A stretch of 29,690 bases of DNA from contig PHAM01000021.1 in the NCBI GenBank assembly GCA_002841685.1, positions 1 through 29,690 on the forward strand, read 5' to 3'. This stretch comes from Elusimicrobia bacterium HGW-Elusimicrobia-2. GTDB taxonomy: Bacteria > CG03. Under the pieces are notes generated by a model. That model did no database searches. It was not told the DNA's origin and saw only the letters and a list, made by a program, of their open reading frames with translations. Every line of letters begins with the position of its first letter. Within the stretch, counting starts at the first letter, position 1. The translations under genes were made by a program, and so were the position numbers. Below, one piece after another: positions 15,767 through 23,907 of the stretch.

Positions 15767-16854
15767 TTGTTGATAAGGTCGTATATCCCGCTCTTTAAGC
15801 GCTCTATTCCCACTTTTTGCAGGGCAGAAATCTCAATGCCGCGGCTCTGTGCTTCCGGCTCGCCCGGGGATGCACTTTTGAATCTCCCTTCCTGACAATC
15901 CTTGTAGATCTTATCGCATTTGTTGAGCGCGTAGAGCCGCGGTATTTTATCAAACGCCAGCTGTTTCAGCGTGTCATCCACAACTTTTCTGTGCATCTCT
16001 ATATCAGGGTCGGCCCCGTCAAGCACGACGAGAACAACGGAAGCGGGCTCTATCTCCTCCAGAGTGGAATGGAAGGCGTTGATGAGCTGCGGCGGTATAT
16101 CATTTATAAAGCCGACGGTGTCCACAAAAAGGACATCCCTGTCAAATATCCGGGCTCTTCTTGTCATGGGCTGAAGCGTCTGGAACAGCCGGTCTTTCGC
16201 GACGGCATTTGATTTCGTCAGGGTGTTGAGCAGCGTCGTCTTACCCGAATTTGTGTAACCGCACAGGGCGATGACAGGAATGTTCAATTTCAGGCGGCGG
16301 CTCCTCTGGATGCCCCGCCTTTTTTTAATGTCTCCGAGGTGTTTTTTCAAAAGCGAGATCCTTTTTTCTATACGACGGCGGTCGGTTTCGATCTCTCTTT
16401 CACCCGGGCCTCTCATCCCTATTCCGCCCTGCTGGCGCTCAAGATGAGTCCACATTCCCGCCAGACGCGGAAGAAGATACTGGCACTGGGCGAGTTCCAC
16501 CTGATCTCTGCCGTCCTGCGTGTGCGCCGAACGCGCGAATATATCAAGTATCAGCCGTGTACGGTCTATGACTTTCATCGAAAGCGCTTTTTCCAGATTC
16601 CTCTGCTGGCCGGGCTTCAGATTGATGTCAAAAATAACGGTTACGGCGCCCGCGTCGGCGGCCTGCTGGGTCAGGAACTCAACCTGGCCTTTGCCTATGT
16701 AAAAAACGCTGTTAGGCCTGTCTATCCTGAAAACGGATTCTCCGACGGCAGTCCCGCCCGAGGTGTCGGCCAGACGGCGCAGCTCTTCAAGACCGCTTTC
16801 GCGGCCTTGCCGCCTTTCCTTTATTCTCACTCCCGCCAAAAAAACTTTTTCCAT
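15763..16854 (-). CDS. hflX: Ribosome-associated GTPase HflX
   Basis: HflX splits stalled or heat-stressed 70S ribosomes. This 363-residue protein has the N-terminal HflX domain (about 1-120), a coiled-coil linker with the family signature GMRGPGEREIETDRR, and a GTPase domain from about residue 193 with GYTNSGKTTL (G1), DTVGFI (G3) and NKCD (G4). All nucleotide-binding motifs are intact. The C-terminus is short, as in many bacteria. The ATG at 16854 has AAGGAT 16 bases upstream, which is distant for a ribosome site. It is the first gene after a 137-base gap with a candidate promoter, so it probably leads the operon that continues into der and plsY. Confidence 0.95.
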   Translation of the reverse strand: MEKVFLAGVRIKERRQGRESGLEELRRLADTSGGTAVGESVFRIDRPNSVFYIGKGQVEFLTQQAADAGAVTVIFDINLKPGQQRNLEKALSMKVIDRTRLILDIFARSAHTQDGRDQVELAQCQYLLPRLAGMWTHLERQQGGIGMRGPGEREIETDRRRIEKRISLLKKHLGDIKKRRGIQRSRRLKLNIPVIALCGYTNSGKTTLLNTLTKSNAVAKDRLFQTLQPMTRRARIFDRDVLFVDTVGFINDIPPQLINAFHSTLEEIEPASVVLVVLDGADPDIEMHRKVVDDTLKQLAFDKIPRLYALNKCDKIYKDCQEGRFKSASPGEPEAQSRGIEISALQKVGIERLKSGIYDLINK

Positions 16855-16929
16855 ATTTTTTACACTCTTATCCTTTTTTATTTCTGCTGACGCGCTTTCA
16901 CGGATTCACAGCGAACACCCCGCAAGGCG

Positions 16930-16958
16930 ACTTTACATTTAGTATGACCATTTGTTAA
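16930..16958 (-). promoter_or_regulatory. Candidate sigma70-type promoter for hflX operon
   Basis: On the minus strand, TTAACA (16958-16953, five of six to the -35 consensus) is followed after exactly 17 bases by TAAAGT (16935-16930, four of six to -10). Transcription would begin near 16923 and give a leader of about 70 bases before hflX. It lies in the only sizeable gap inside the minus-strand run (16855-16991); otherwise I see nothing distinctive there. Confidence 0.35.
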
Positions 16959-16991
16959 GTGCGATTTCATTTAGTTAGAAAATTATCAGGG

Positions 16992-18512
16992 TCAAACGCC
17001 TTCTTCGTCCAGCCTGTATTGAAGGGCTTCGGCAATGTGCTCGTCAAGGATTTTTTCGCTCCCGGCCAAGTCGGCTATGCTGCGGGACACTTTCAAAATT
17101 TTATCCGCTCCCCGACGGGATATAGAAAACTGCTCGCGGGCCCGAAGCAAAAGTTTAGCCCCTTCCGGTGAAACGGGGCAGAACGCTTTCACATCTCCCG
17201 GGACAAGACGCGCGTTAGAATAAACCCCCTTCCTCCCCTGAAGCCGCGCGAGAGCCCTCACCCGAGCTTCGGCCACACGCGACCTGACCACTTCCGATGA
17301 CTCGGAGGGCTCTTCCGGATAAACATCGCCGGAGATTTCCGGTGAGACCTCTATCTGTATATCTATCCTGTCCATTATCGGGCCGGAGATACGGCTCCGG
17401 TATTTTTTTATGCGGTAGGGCGTGCAGGCGCATTCTTTTGAAGGATGGCCGTGATAACCGCAGGGGCAGGGATTCATCGCGGCCACAAGCATGAATGACG
17501 CCGGAAAAGTGCTGGTCCCCCTCACACGCGAAACAGTGATCCGCCCGTCTTCCATCGGCGCGCGCATTGCCTCCACGGCACTGCGGCTGAATTCCGGGAA
17601 TTCGTCAAGAAAAAGAATGCCCCTGTGGGCGAGGGAGATTTCCCCCGGACGCGCCGAGGCGCCGCCGCCGACCAGCGCCACATCCGAGATGGTGTGATGA
17701 GGCGACCTGAAAGGACGGTTTGTCATGAGGCCTTCTCCTTCCTTCAGCAGATTGCAGGCCGAATATATGCAGGAGACATCTCTGGCCTCGTCGTCTGTCA
17801 TGGGCGGAAGGATACCCGGCATCCTCATGGCGAGCATGGTCTTGCCGGAACCCGGAGGGCCTATCATCAGGACATTGTGGCCGCCGGCGGAGGCGACCTC
17901 CAGCGCTCTTTTGGCAAAACTCTGGCCCTCCACATCTGAAAAATCAGGGTATGTCACAGGCCCTGATTGACGGGGCCTGCCCGTGAAGGGGGCTATTCGC
18001 TCCTCGCCCCTTAAATGCCGGACGAGTTCGGCAATACTTTTTACGCCTATCACCTCGGCCCCCCGCACCGTCGCGGCTTCGGGTTCAGATCCGGCGGGAA
18101 TATAAACTTTAGTGATTTTTTTCTTTGCCGCCGCTAGCATCGCGGGAATGATACCGCCGCAGGATTTCACCTTTCCCGAGAGAGAGAGCTCTCCTATGAA
18201 AAGAGCCTCCTCACAATCTTCCGATTTAACGGCCCCCGATGCGCTGAGTATCCCCACCGCCATGGCGAGGTCCAGCTGAGTACCCTCTTTTTTCACGTTC
18301 GCCGGAGAAAGATTTATCAGAATCCTGCTTGAGGGCATTTTGAAACCCGAATTCCTTATCGCCGACTGAAGGCGGTCACGGGCCTCCCTCACCGAAGTGT
18401 CGGGAAGCCCCACGATGCTCACCGAGGGAAGGCCGCGGCCTATGTCCACCTCCGCGGTGACTATGTACGCTTTTATGCCGTGAAGTGAAAAGGTTTTAAT
18501 CTGCTTCAGCAT
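16992..18512 (-). CDS. comM: YifB/ComM family Mg-chelatase-like AAA+ ATPase
   Basis: This 506-residue protein has an N-terminal Lon-protease-like domain (about 1-170), the central AAA+ Mg-chelatase domain and the C-terminal Mg_chelatase_C helical domain. Walker A is GPPGSGKT at 218-225 and Walker B is GILFLDEF with Asp303/Glu304. The zinc-ribbon-like insertion NPCPCGYHGHPSKECAC of the family is intact. In naturally competent bacteria ComM is a hexameric helicase that drives branch migration during DNA integration; elsewhere its role is less clear. The ATG at 18512 overlaps the SNase-like gene by 17 bases. The window has no competence genes, so the gene symbol rests on family similarity. Confidence 0.93.
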   Translation of the reverse strand: MLKQIKTFSLHGIKAYIVTAEVDIGRGLPSVSIVGLPDTSVREARDRLQSAIRNSGFKMPSSRILINLSPANVKKEGTQLDLAMAVGILSASGAVKSEDCEEALFIGELSLSGKVKSCGGIIPAMLAAAKKKITKVYIPAGSEPEAATVRGAEVIGVKSIAELVRHLRGEERIAPFTGRPRQSGPVTYPDFSDVEGQSFAKRALEVASAGGHNVLMIGPPGSGKTMLAMRMPGILPPMTDDEARDVSCIYSACNLLKEGEGLMTNRPFRSPHHTISDVALVGGGASARPGEISLAHRGILFLDEFPEFSRSAVEAMRAPMEDGRITVSRVRGTSTFPASFMLVAAMNPCPCGYHGHPSKECACTPYRIKKYRSRISGPIMDRIDIQIEVSPEISGDVYPEEPSESSEVVRSRVAEARVRALARLQGRKGVYSNARLVPGDVKAFCPVSPEGAKLLLRAREQFSISRRGADKILKVSRSIADLAGSEKILDEHIAEALQYRLDEEGV

Positions 18513-18975
18513 TAAACCACTCCTGGGCGTTGAGAAACTCGTTGTTTATCCGCACATCTATGAAACCCGCGTCATAGAGATCTTTATTGAGGCATTTTGT
18601 GCCGCCGTCGTAAAACACGATCGCGCGGATCAGCCCGGAATAATCCTCCGGCGCGCCGCAGACGGAAACCACCACCGGCCGGCCGTAGATATTATTTTTC
18701 ATGAATTCCTTCGCGCCGCCCGCGTCGAGAGGAGAGGCCGCGAAAAGGGTAATGAATGCCCCGTTCTTCGTCCTGAAAGATTTGTGATCTAATATTTCCG
18801 ACACCTCCGCGTGAAACATATCTGAAGACGCCGCCCATTTGACATAGGGAAAACGGTGCCGCTCAATGCCGAACTCATCCCGCACTTTGAACACGCCGCG
18901 CTCGCGTAAATAAAAAAACAGCGCGGCCGCGCAAAGCGCCGCGAAAACCGCAGTCGCATAAATCTTTTTTCTCAT
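18496..18975 (-). CDS. Membrane-anchored SNase-like protein, catalytic residues not conserved
   Basis: This 159-residue protein starts with a basic residue run and one hydrophobic segment (about 5-24) that anchors or exports it. The rest resembles the staphylococcal-nuclease OB fold, with a central strand pattern, AKEFMKN helix, GRPVVVSV strand, and CLNKDLYDAGFIDVR helix. The usual nuclease residues are lost: the DGDT segment reads DHKS, the RL.GID.PE stretch becomes TLFAASPLD, and the Arg of YGR is Leu. It is therefore probably a binding or structural protein rather than a nuclease. The frame extends to 19032, but the ATG at 18975 lies one base after the tamB-like stop and yields the expected anchor. 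It overlaps yifB by 17 bases. Confidence 0.7.
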   Translation of the reverse strand: MRKKIYATAVFAALCAAALFFYLRERGVFKVRDEFGIERHRFPYVKWAASSDMFHAEVSEILDHKSFRTKNGAFITLFAASPLDAGGAKEFMKNNIYGRPVVVSVCGAPEDYSGLIRAIVFYDGGTKCLNKDLYDAGFIDVRINNEFLNAQEWFNAEAD

Positions 18976-18976
18976 T

Positions 18977-21900
18977 CTAAAACCGTATCCTTCTCTCAAG
19001 CCCAAGATATTTTCTGCTGTCGCCGCTTTCATCCGGCTGATAAACCGCCCTGAGAATATTATTCCCCCTTATACGGTATATAATCTCAAAACCGCTAAAC
19101 AGCTGGAGCGAAGAAATATCCTTCATCATCTCCACATTATATCCAAAGTACATTCTACCAAAAGATTTCCCCATATATAAATTCATCTTATCAGCGGCAT
19201 TCAGCCCATCGAGCTTATTCCCGCTGTCAGCTCTTGCCGCCAAAGCGGACACATCAAGCCTCACATCGTCGACAATCCCTGTTCCCCTGACAATTTCCGA
19301 GAAAAAAGGGTTTATAATAGAGGTGTCTATAACTTTGGCCATTTCCTTTTTCATGAATTCAAGGTCCCCCGGCGCGGCCGAGGGCACGCCCGTTATCATC
19401 TGATAGGCCTGCTCTCCGCTCGTCTTGTCTGAAAAATCCTTTGAGGCAAGATTGATGTCCAGCGACTCCAGCGGAGAATGCCGGATATCCACTCTTATGG
19501 TGTCGGCGATAACTTCAAAGGGCGGGTTCGGGTTTTTTCTGCTGACTTCAGCCTCCGCCTGAAGAGTGATGAAGATCTTGTTTTTAACGATATCTATTTC
19601 GGCAAAATCTATGTCAAGATTCTTGCCCAGATAGGTAAGCCTACCGCGGGAGCTAGAAATTTTTCCGTTCACCTCATAAGGCGCGCCTTTGATATTGATG
19701 GAACCGTAAATATCCGCCTTGAACTTATCCGATATCCATTCCACGTTTCTGTCGAACACAAGTGTCACATCCATATCCGGAAGCGCGCCGCGTGATGTTT
19801 TCAAGCTGTCCGGCCGGTAAGAAAACCGGGCGTCTTTGATTTTCAGCAAACCTTTGATGGAAGCATTTTCCCCGTCATCGGCGAGCGACAGATTGCCGGA
19901 AATCTTCCCGTAAGACGGCGCGGTCCCTAAAATATATTTGAACACCTTTTTTCTTTCTATCAGAAGCCCGGGCACAACGACAGGCACGCCCTTTCCCGGC
20001 AGATAGAGGTCAATGCCGTAATTTTTGAGACCCCCGGAGGCGAGGAGCGCCTCACCCGTGAGAGTGAAATTCACGCCTTTCACCGAGCTCGTTGAATACA
20101 TTATTATTTTACCGCCGCGGGAAACGGCATTGAGCGAAAAATCAACGGTTTCGGGATAATCCCTGTGCTTCGCGCGAAAACCGGACATTATTTTCCCTTC
20201 TATCCGCGGCATTTCATAGGTGCCGCCGGCAAAGATACTGCCAGAGGCGGAAAAATTCCTTATCTCACCAAAAGAAGTCTGGATAACGGGGATTTTCACA
20301 TTATCAGCGATAATAGAGGCCTTGTTCACCTGTCCCGCCGACGCGGCGATATATCCGCCTGTCTGAATAAATCCTTCGGGCGTGTTGATCCTCACGTCGG
20401 GATAAAAAAAATCTCCGTCAAAAGTCACGCTGCCGGCAGCGCCAACCTTAGTTCCAATATAAATATCCGGCGCGGCAAAAGAAAATTTATAGCCTTTTGC
20501 AGAGGCATCAAACTCCATCTGCACATCGCCAAAAGCTTCTATATCCGAATTGAGCAGCTTCAGTATCTTTTGCAGATCCATGCTCTGCGTTTTCAGTTTC
20601 CATATCCCCGGGGGCTGCCAGAGCGCGGATATGTGGCTGCCCCCCGTGAAAATCTCCCAGGCGCCGCCGGAAGATGTCAAAACGCCCTCAAGACCGTTGG
20701 CGACGGCATTGGGCCTGGAGAAAACGGTTTTATCCGAACTGATTAAAATGTCATATTCAAAGGGCGTATAAAAAGCGTTTATGAAAACATCCTTGGCTTT
20801 TCCTTTCAGGCGCAGGCCGGAACTGTGGTCAATTTCAAAAACCGAATTGGCGAATATATCAGCCGGGCCTTTTTTGATATTTCTGATCTGAACGCGTCCC
20901 CGCGCTGCGCGGCGTTCCATCTGCCACGAAACATCAAAAAATTCCACCCGCCCGTCGCCGGCGCGGATCAGGGCATGGGAGACGACAACCTCCTTCGGCC
21001 GGATGCCGGACATAATGAGATTGAACTCCCCTGACAGGGAATTCTGTCTAACTCCCGATGGGGAGATTGGGATTTCAGAATCGGGTATGCTGATGTTCAA
21101 AGCCGAAAGGCCGCTGGCCCGGAGCGTGCCGGATATTTTCTGTGAAAATTTTTCGCCGCTGATCTCGGCCTCGAAACCGCCGTCTTTGATTTTAACGATA
21201 GCTGATAGCTTCTCATCCTTTTTGAGAGCCTTGATCCGGAGAGGGTAATCTTTTACAAAGAGCTTGCCCGAAATACTTTTTGACAGTGTCAATTCGCCGG
21301 AGGCATATTGCCCGAATATCATATTCGTCAGCGCGGCCGTGCCGCCGGAGACACTGAAGTCCGTGCTGAAATCGCCGGCGGTTAAGCTGCCCTTTAAATC
21401 GCCGGAGCCATATTTGCCTTCCGCCTTGAAACCGGTCTGCGCTGTTTTGCCTTCAAGCGTAAACGCCGTCTTTCCTCTAGCCGGCAACTGGCCGTATTTA
21501 AGGAAATTTTTTGCCCCCTCAAATGAAACGTCCAGTTTGCCGCGGGAATATGACAGCGAACATTTGCTGGAGTCCCTGAGAAAAGACATGTCCGGTAAAA
21601 AAGAAGAAACGAAAGAAAAACCGCCGGGAAAATTTTTAATGAGCCCGTTCCTGAAAACAGCGGAGTCCTTCCGCGCCGGGGCGGCCACAGACGCGGCCGA
21701 GGGCGTCAATATCGCCTCTTCAAGGACAAAATCACCGTTCTTTTTAGAGAATTTAGCGCGCAAAACATTTTCGCCCGAAATGTTGTCAAGCTTAACGACG
21801 GCCGTTCCCGTATCAACGCTGTATAAAATATCGCCTTTAAGCTTCAATTCCCGGCCGTAAAAAAAAGCGGCGACGGCCGGATATGCCCTGAAATCTTTGC

Positions 21901-23137
21901 CGAGCTCATACGGAGCGTCAAGTTTTAAAAAACTCGCGCCGCTGTTAAAAACTCCCCTGATGCGGCCCTTTATAAAAAACACGCCGGAAGCGATACCCCC
22001 TTTCCCGTTTATATCCAAATCGCCGTATTTCGCGTCAAAAGATTCTATGCTGAAACGCCGGGAATTCCTGTCATTGAAAGAAGCCGCGACACTCAGTTGT
22101 TTCAATTCCAGAGCGCCTTTTTTAAAACTTTCGGCAGAGCCCTTTATTCTGAAAACAGGGGCTTTCAAAAATCCTTCCAGGGAAACGAGGGCGTCACCGC
22201 CTTCAAAAAGAATATCATCCCGGTCTAAGCGCCCTGATATCCTGAACGAAGCCTCGCTTAACGGCTCATTGCCTAAAGAACTCACTTTCATGCCGCCGCG
22301 CAGGCGTAATTGTCCGCACTCGGCTGAAACGCCGGAAAATTCCGCCGTTTCTTTTGACAACGAAAAGACGCTTTTAAAATCTTTCAGCTCAAAAACTTCT
22401 CCGGCGAAAAAAGATATGCCTGGAAAAACAGCCGAATCCGCAGTCACCACGCCGGACATTTCCATATCCAGGATTTTTCCGCCGCCCAGAGCCGCCCTCA
22501 TTGTCCCCGAGAAATTCTCGCCTGACAGCCGCGGAGTGGATAAAAAAACGGAGAAAAAATCCATATTTTTGACGCTACTCTGCATTTTCCACAGGCCAGG
22601 GGCCTCCCTGTCCGCGCGGGAAGACGCGCTGAAATTGCCGGAACGGATATGCGCGCGCAGATGGCCGTCATCAATACGGCCGCCGAAAACAAAAGCCCTC
22701 CGCAAATCTTTTAAGGTAACGCGCACGCGCCTGAAAAATAAAGACGGCAGCGCGATGTCCGCGGTGGCTTTCGGGCTCACCGGGAACAGCTTTGATATAT
22801 CCGAACTAACGATTGATATTTCGCTGTCCTCGACTCCGATCTTCCCGGGCGAGACGCCTTTCCTGAGAATAAATAAAACGGGGAAATATAATGTCACTCT
22901 TTTAAAATGAAGCGTTTTGATATACTCGTTATGCGTTATCAGTACAACATCATTCAGTGTGACGGTACGGATGAAATCAGTCTCAATCGATCCCCATCTC
23001 AGATCCGCGCCCGATTCCGCGATCCGGCGGGAAACGGCCGAATTGATTTCTTCCGTGATCCTGCCAAAAGGAAAAAAGGCAAAAAAAGCGGTCACGGCTA
23101 TTGCCGCGAAGGCAAGGAATTTCAAGAGTGTTTTCAT
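18977..23137 (-). CDS. TamB/DUF490-like envelope protein (AsmA-like superfamily)
   Basis: This 1386-residue protein has one N-terminal membrane anchor (about 3-22), a very long region of repeated beta strands separated by Gly- and Asp-containing turns, and a C-terminal TamB/DUF490 domain (roughly 1060-1386). Proteins of this group form a hydrophobic groove spanning the periplasm and move phospholipids, or help insert outer-membrane proteins with TamA/BamA. The C-terminus LGLERRIRF ends in Phe, like a beta-signal strand. An upstream in-frame ATG exists at 23170, but the ATG at 23137 starts directly with the anchor and sits six bases after an extended -10 box, consistent with a leaderless mRNA. 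No TamA is in the window. Confidence 0.88.
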   Translation of the reverse strand: MKTLLKFLAFAAIAVTAFFAFFPFGRITEEINSAVSRRIAESGADLRWGSIETDFIRTVTLNDVVLITHNEYIKTLHFKRVTLYFPVLFILRKGVSPGKIGVEDSEISIVSSDISKLFPVSPKATADIALPSLFFRRVRVTLKDLRRAFVFGGRIDDGHLRAHIRSGNFSASSRADREAPGLWKMQSSVKNMDFFSVFLSTPRLSGENFSGTMRAALGGGKILDMEMSGVVTADSAVFPGISFFAGEVFELKDFKSVFSLSKETAEFSGVSAECGQLRLRGGMKVSSLGNEPLSEASFRISGRLDRDDILFEGGDALVSLEGFLKAPVFRIKGSAESFKKGALELKQLSVAASFNDRNSRRFSIESFDAKYGDLDINGKGGIASGVFFIKGRIRGVFNSGASFLKLDAPYELGKDFRAYPAVAAFFYGRELKLKGDILYSVDTGTAVVKLDNISGENVLRAKFSKKNGDFVLEEAILTPSAASVAAPARKDSAVFRNGLIKNFPGGFSFVSSFLPDMSFLRDSSKCSLSYSRGKLDVSFEGAKNFLKYGQLPARGKTAFTLEGKTAQTGFKAEGKYGSGDLKGSLTAGDFSTDFSVSGGTAALTNMIFGQYASGELTLSKSISGKLFVKDYPLRIKALKKDEKLSAIVKIKDGGFEAEISGEKFSQKISGTLRASGLSALNISIPDSEIPISPSGVRQNSLSGEFNLIMSGIRPKEVVVSHALIRAGDGRVEFFDVSWQMERRAARGRVQIRNIKKGPADIFANSVFEIDHSSGLRLKGKAKDVFINAFYTPFEYDILISSDKTVFSRPNAVANGLEGVLTSSGGAWEIFTGGSHISALWQPPGIWKLKTQSMDLQKILKLLNSDIEAFGDVQMEFDASAKGYKFSFAAPDIYIGTKVGAAGSVTFDGDFFYPDVRINTPEGFIQTGGYIAASAGQVNKASIIADNVKIPVIQTSFGEIRNFSASGSIFAGGTYEMPRIEGKIMSGFRAKHRDYPETVDFSLNAVSRGGKIIMYSTSSVKGVNFTLTGEALLASGGLKNYGIDLYLPGKGVPVVVPGLLIERKKVFKYILGTAPSYGKISGNLSLADDGENASIKGLLKIKDARFSYRPDSLKTSRGALPDMDVTLVFDRNVEWISDKFKADIYGSINIKGAPYEVNGKISSSRGRLTYLGKNLDIDFAEIDIVKNKIFITLQAEAEVSRKNPNPPFEVIADTIRVDIRHSPLESLDINLASKDFSDKTSGEQAYQMITGVPSAAPGDLEFMKKEMAKVIDTSIINPFFSEIVRGTGIVDDVRLDVSALAARADSGNKLDGLNAADKMNLYMGKSFGRMYFGYNVEMMKDISSLQLFSGFEIIYRIRGNNILRAVYQPDESGDSRKYLGLERRIRF

Positions 23138-23143
23138 TGGCCG

Positions 23144-23152
23144 ATTATACCA
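23144..23152 (-). promoter_or_regulatory. Extended -10 promoter for tamB-like gene, leaderless
   Basis: The minus strand reads TGGTATAAT, a perfect extended -10 (TGnTATAAT), ending six bases before the ATG at 23137. A start site seven bases downstream would coincide with the A of that ATG. No good -35 box is seen 16-18 bases upstream, as expected when the extended motif substitutes for it. The GAGGAGG at about 23160 would lie upstream of the transcript start and thus would not serve this start codon. Confidence 0.55.
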
Positions 23153-23184
23153 AATTTTTCCTCCTCTCATAGCTTCACGGAATC

Positions 23185-23217
23185 AATGCCACTGAAAATG
23201 CGCTTTTCAGGGGCATT
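23185..23217. promoter_or_regulatory. 33-bp palindrome between divergent promoters (putative operator)
   Basis: The arms 23185-23198 and 23204-23217 pair over 14 positions with a single A/G mismatch, around a 5-base centre (TGCGC). The core is CTGAAAA facing TTTTCAG, flanked by AATGCC facing GGCATT. Its centre at 23201 is about 50-60 bases upstream of both -10 boxes. It could bind a dimeric regulator controlling both genes, or form a hairpin; without a U-run it does not look like a standard terminator. No regulator gene adjoins it. Confidence 0.6.
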
Positions 23218-23239
23218 CTATACTATCTAATGCGAATGG

Positions 23240-23268
23240 TGGTCAAGGCTTGGCCAAATTGCTATAAT
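23240..23268 (+). promoter_or_regulatory. Promoter for site-2 protease-trpS-scpAB-aro operon, leaderless
   Basis: TGGTCA (23240-23245, four of six to -35) is followed after 17 bases by a perfect TATAAT (23263-23268), itself preceded by TG to form the extended motif TGCTATAAT. The ATG at 23276 is seven bases after the hexamer, so the likely transcription start is the start codon itself. No ribosome-binding site lies between them. Confidence 0.6.
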
Positions 23269-23275
23269 GCGGGCT

Positions 23276-23902
23276 ATGTTAGATTTGTTATTTTTGCCTA
23301 TTTTGTTTTTCTCGGTCATCGTACACGAGGTCGCGCACGGTTATGCCGCGCTGCGCCTGGGCGACGAGACCGCTCTTTATTCGGGACGGCTGACGCTCAA
23401 CCCCATCCCGCACATCGACCCCGTGGGAACAATAATTTTGCCGCTTTTTCTCGTCATGACCAACGCGCGCTTCCTTATAGGATGGGCGAAACCCGTACCC
23501 GTAAATCCTTATAATTTTGTAAACCCCAGACAGGATTTCGCTAAAGTCGGCGCCGCGGGCCCTCTGGCTAATATAGCGCTCGCCTTGATCTCGGCGATGC
23601 TGCTGACAATTATCAATCTGGCCGGACTCATGACGAGCTTTGAGCTGATCGCGGGGCTTCTTCAATACTCTGTTTTCATAAACATATTGCTGGCCGTCTT
23701 TAATCTTATACCCATACCGCCTCTGGACGGATCGCGTATCCTCGCGGCCGTACTGCCTTATGACAAAGCCTATAAATACGAGAGGATGATGCGTTTCGGG
23801 CCTTTTCTGACGCTGATTGTCGTGTGGATGTTCTGGCCTGTCATCTTTACGATCGTTAGAACTATAGCGGGGGCTATCCTCTCTGTGGCCTTGGCTATAT
23901 AA
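23276..23902 (+). CDS. Site-2 protease family (M50) membrane metalloprotease
   Basis: This 208-residue intramembrane zinc protease has HEVAHG (HExxH, His17/Glu18/His21) in the first membrane segment and the third zinc ligand in PIPPLDGSRI near residue 150. About five to six membrane segments are visible. It lacks PDZ and CBS domains, so it belongs to the small M50 group rather than RseP or SpoIVFB. Its substrate is unknown; related proteins cut transmembrane segments of regulators or leftover signal peptides. An ATG at 23267 is in frame but overlaps the -10 box, so the ATG at 23276 is preferred. It leads the plus-strand operon, five bases before trpS. Confidence 0.92.
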   Translation: MLDLLFLPILFFSVIVHEVAHGYAALRLGDETALYSGRLTLNPIPHIDPVGTIILPLFLVMTNARFLIGWAKPVPVNPYNFVNPRQDFAKVGAAGPLANIALALISAMLLTIINLAGLMTSFELIAGLLQYSVFINILLAVFNLIPIPPLDGSRILAAVLPYDKAYKYERMMRFGPFLTLIVVWMFWPVIFTIVRTIAGAILSVALAI

Positions 23903-23907
23903 AATTT

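Noticed and set aside
21897-22910. Plus-strand open frame of 337 codons inside the tamB-like gene
   Set aside because: The minus-strand TamB-like reading is continuous over more than 4 kb; the antisense product is Ser/Pro/Lys-rich and shows no domain.
23138-23170. Earlier start (23170) for the tamB-like protein near GAGGAGG
   Set aside because: GAGGAGG lies after that ATG, inside the extension, so it cannot serve it, and it is about 20 bases from the ATG at 23137; the extended -10 box falls in this extension.
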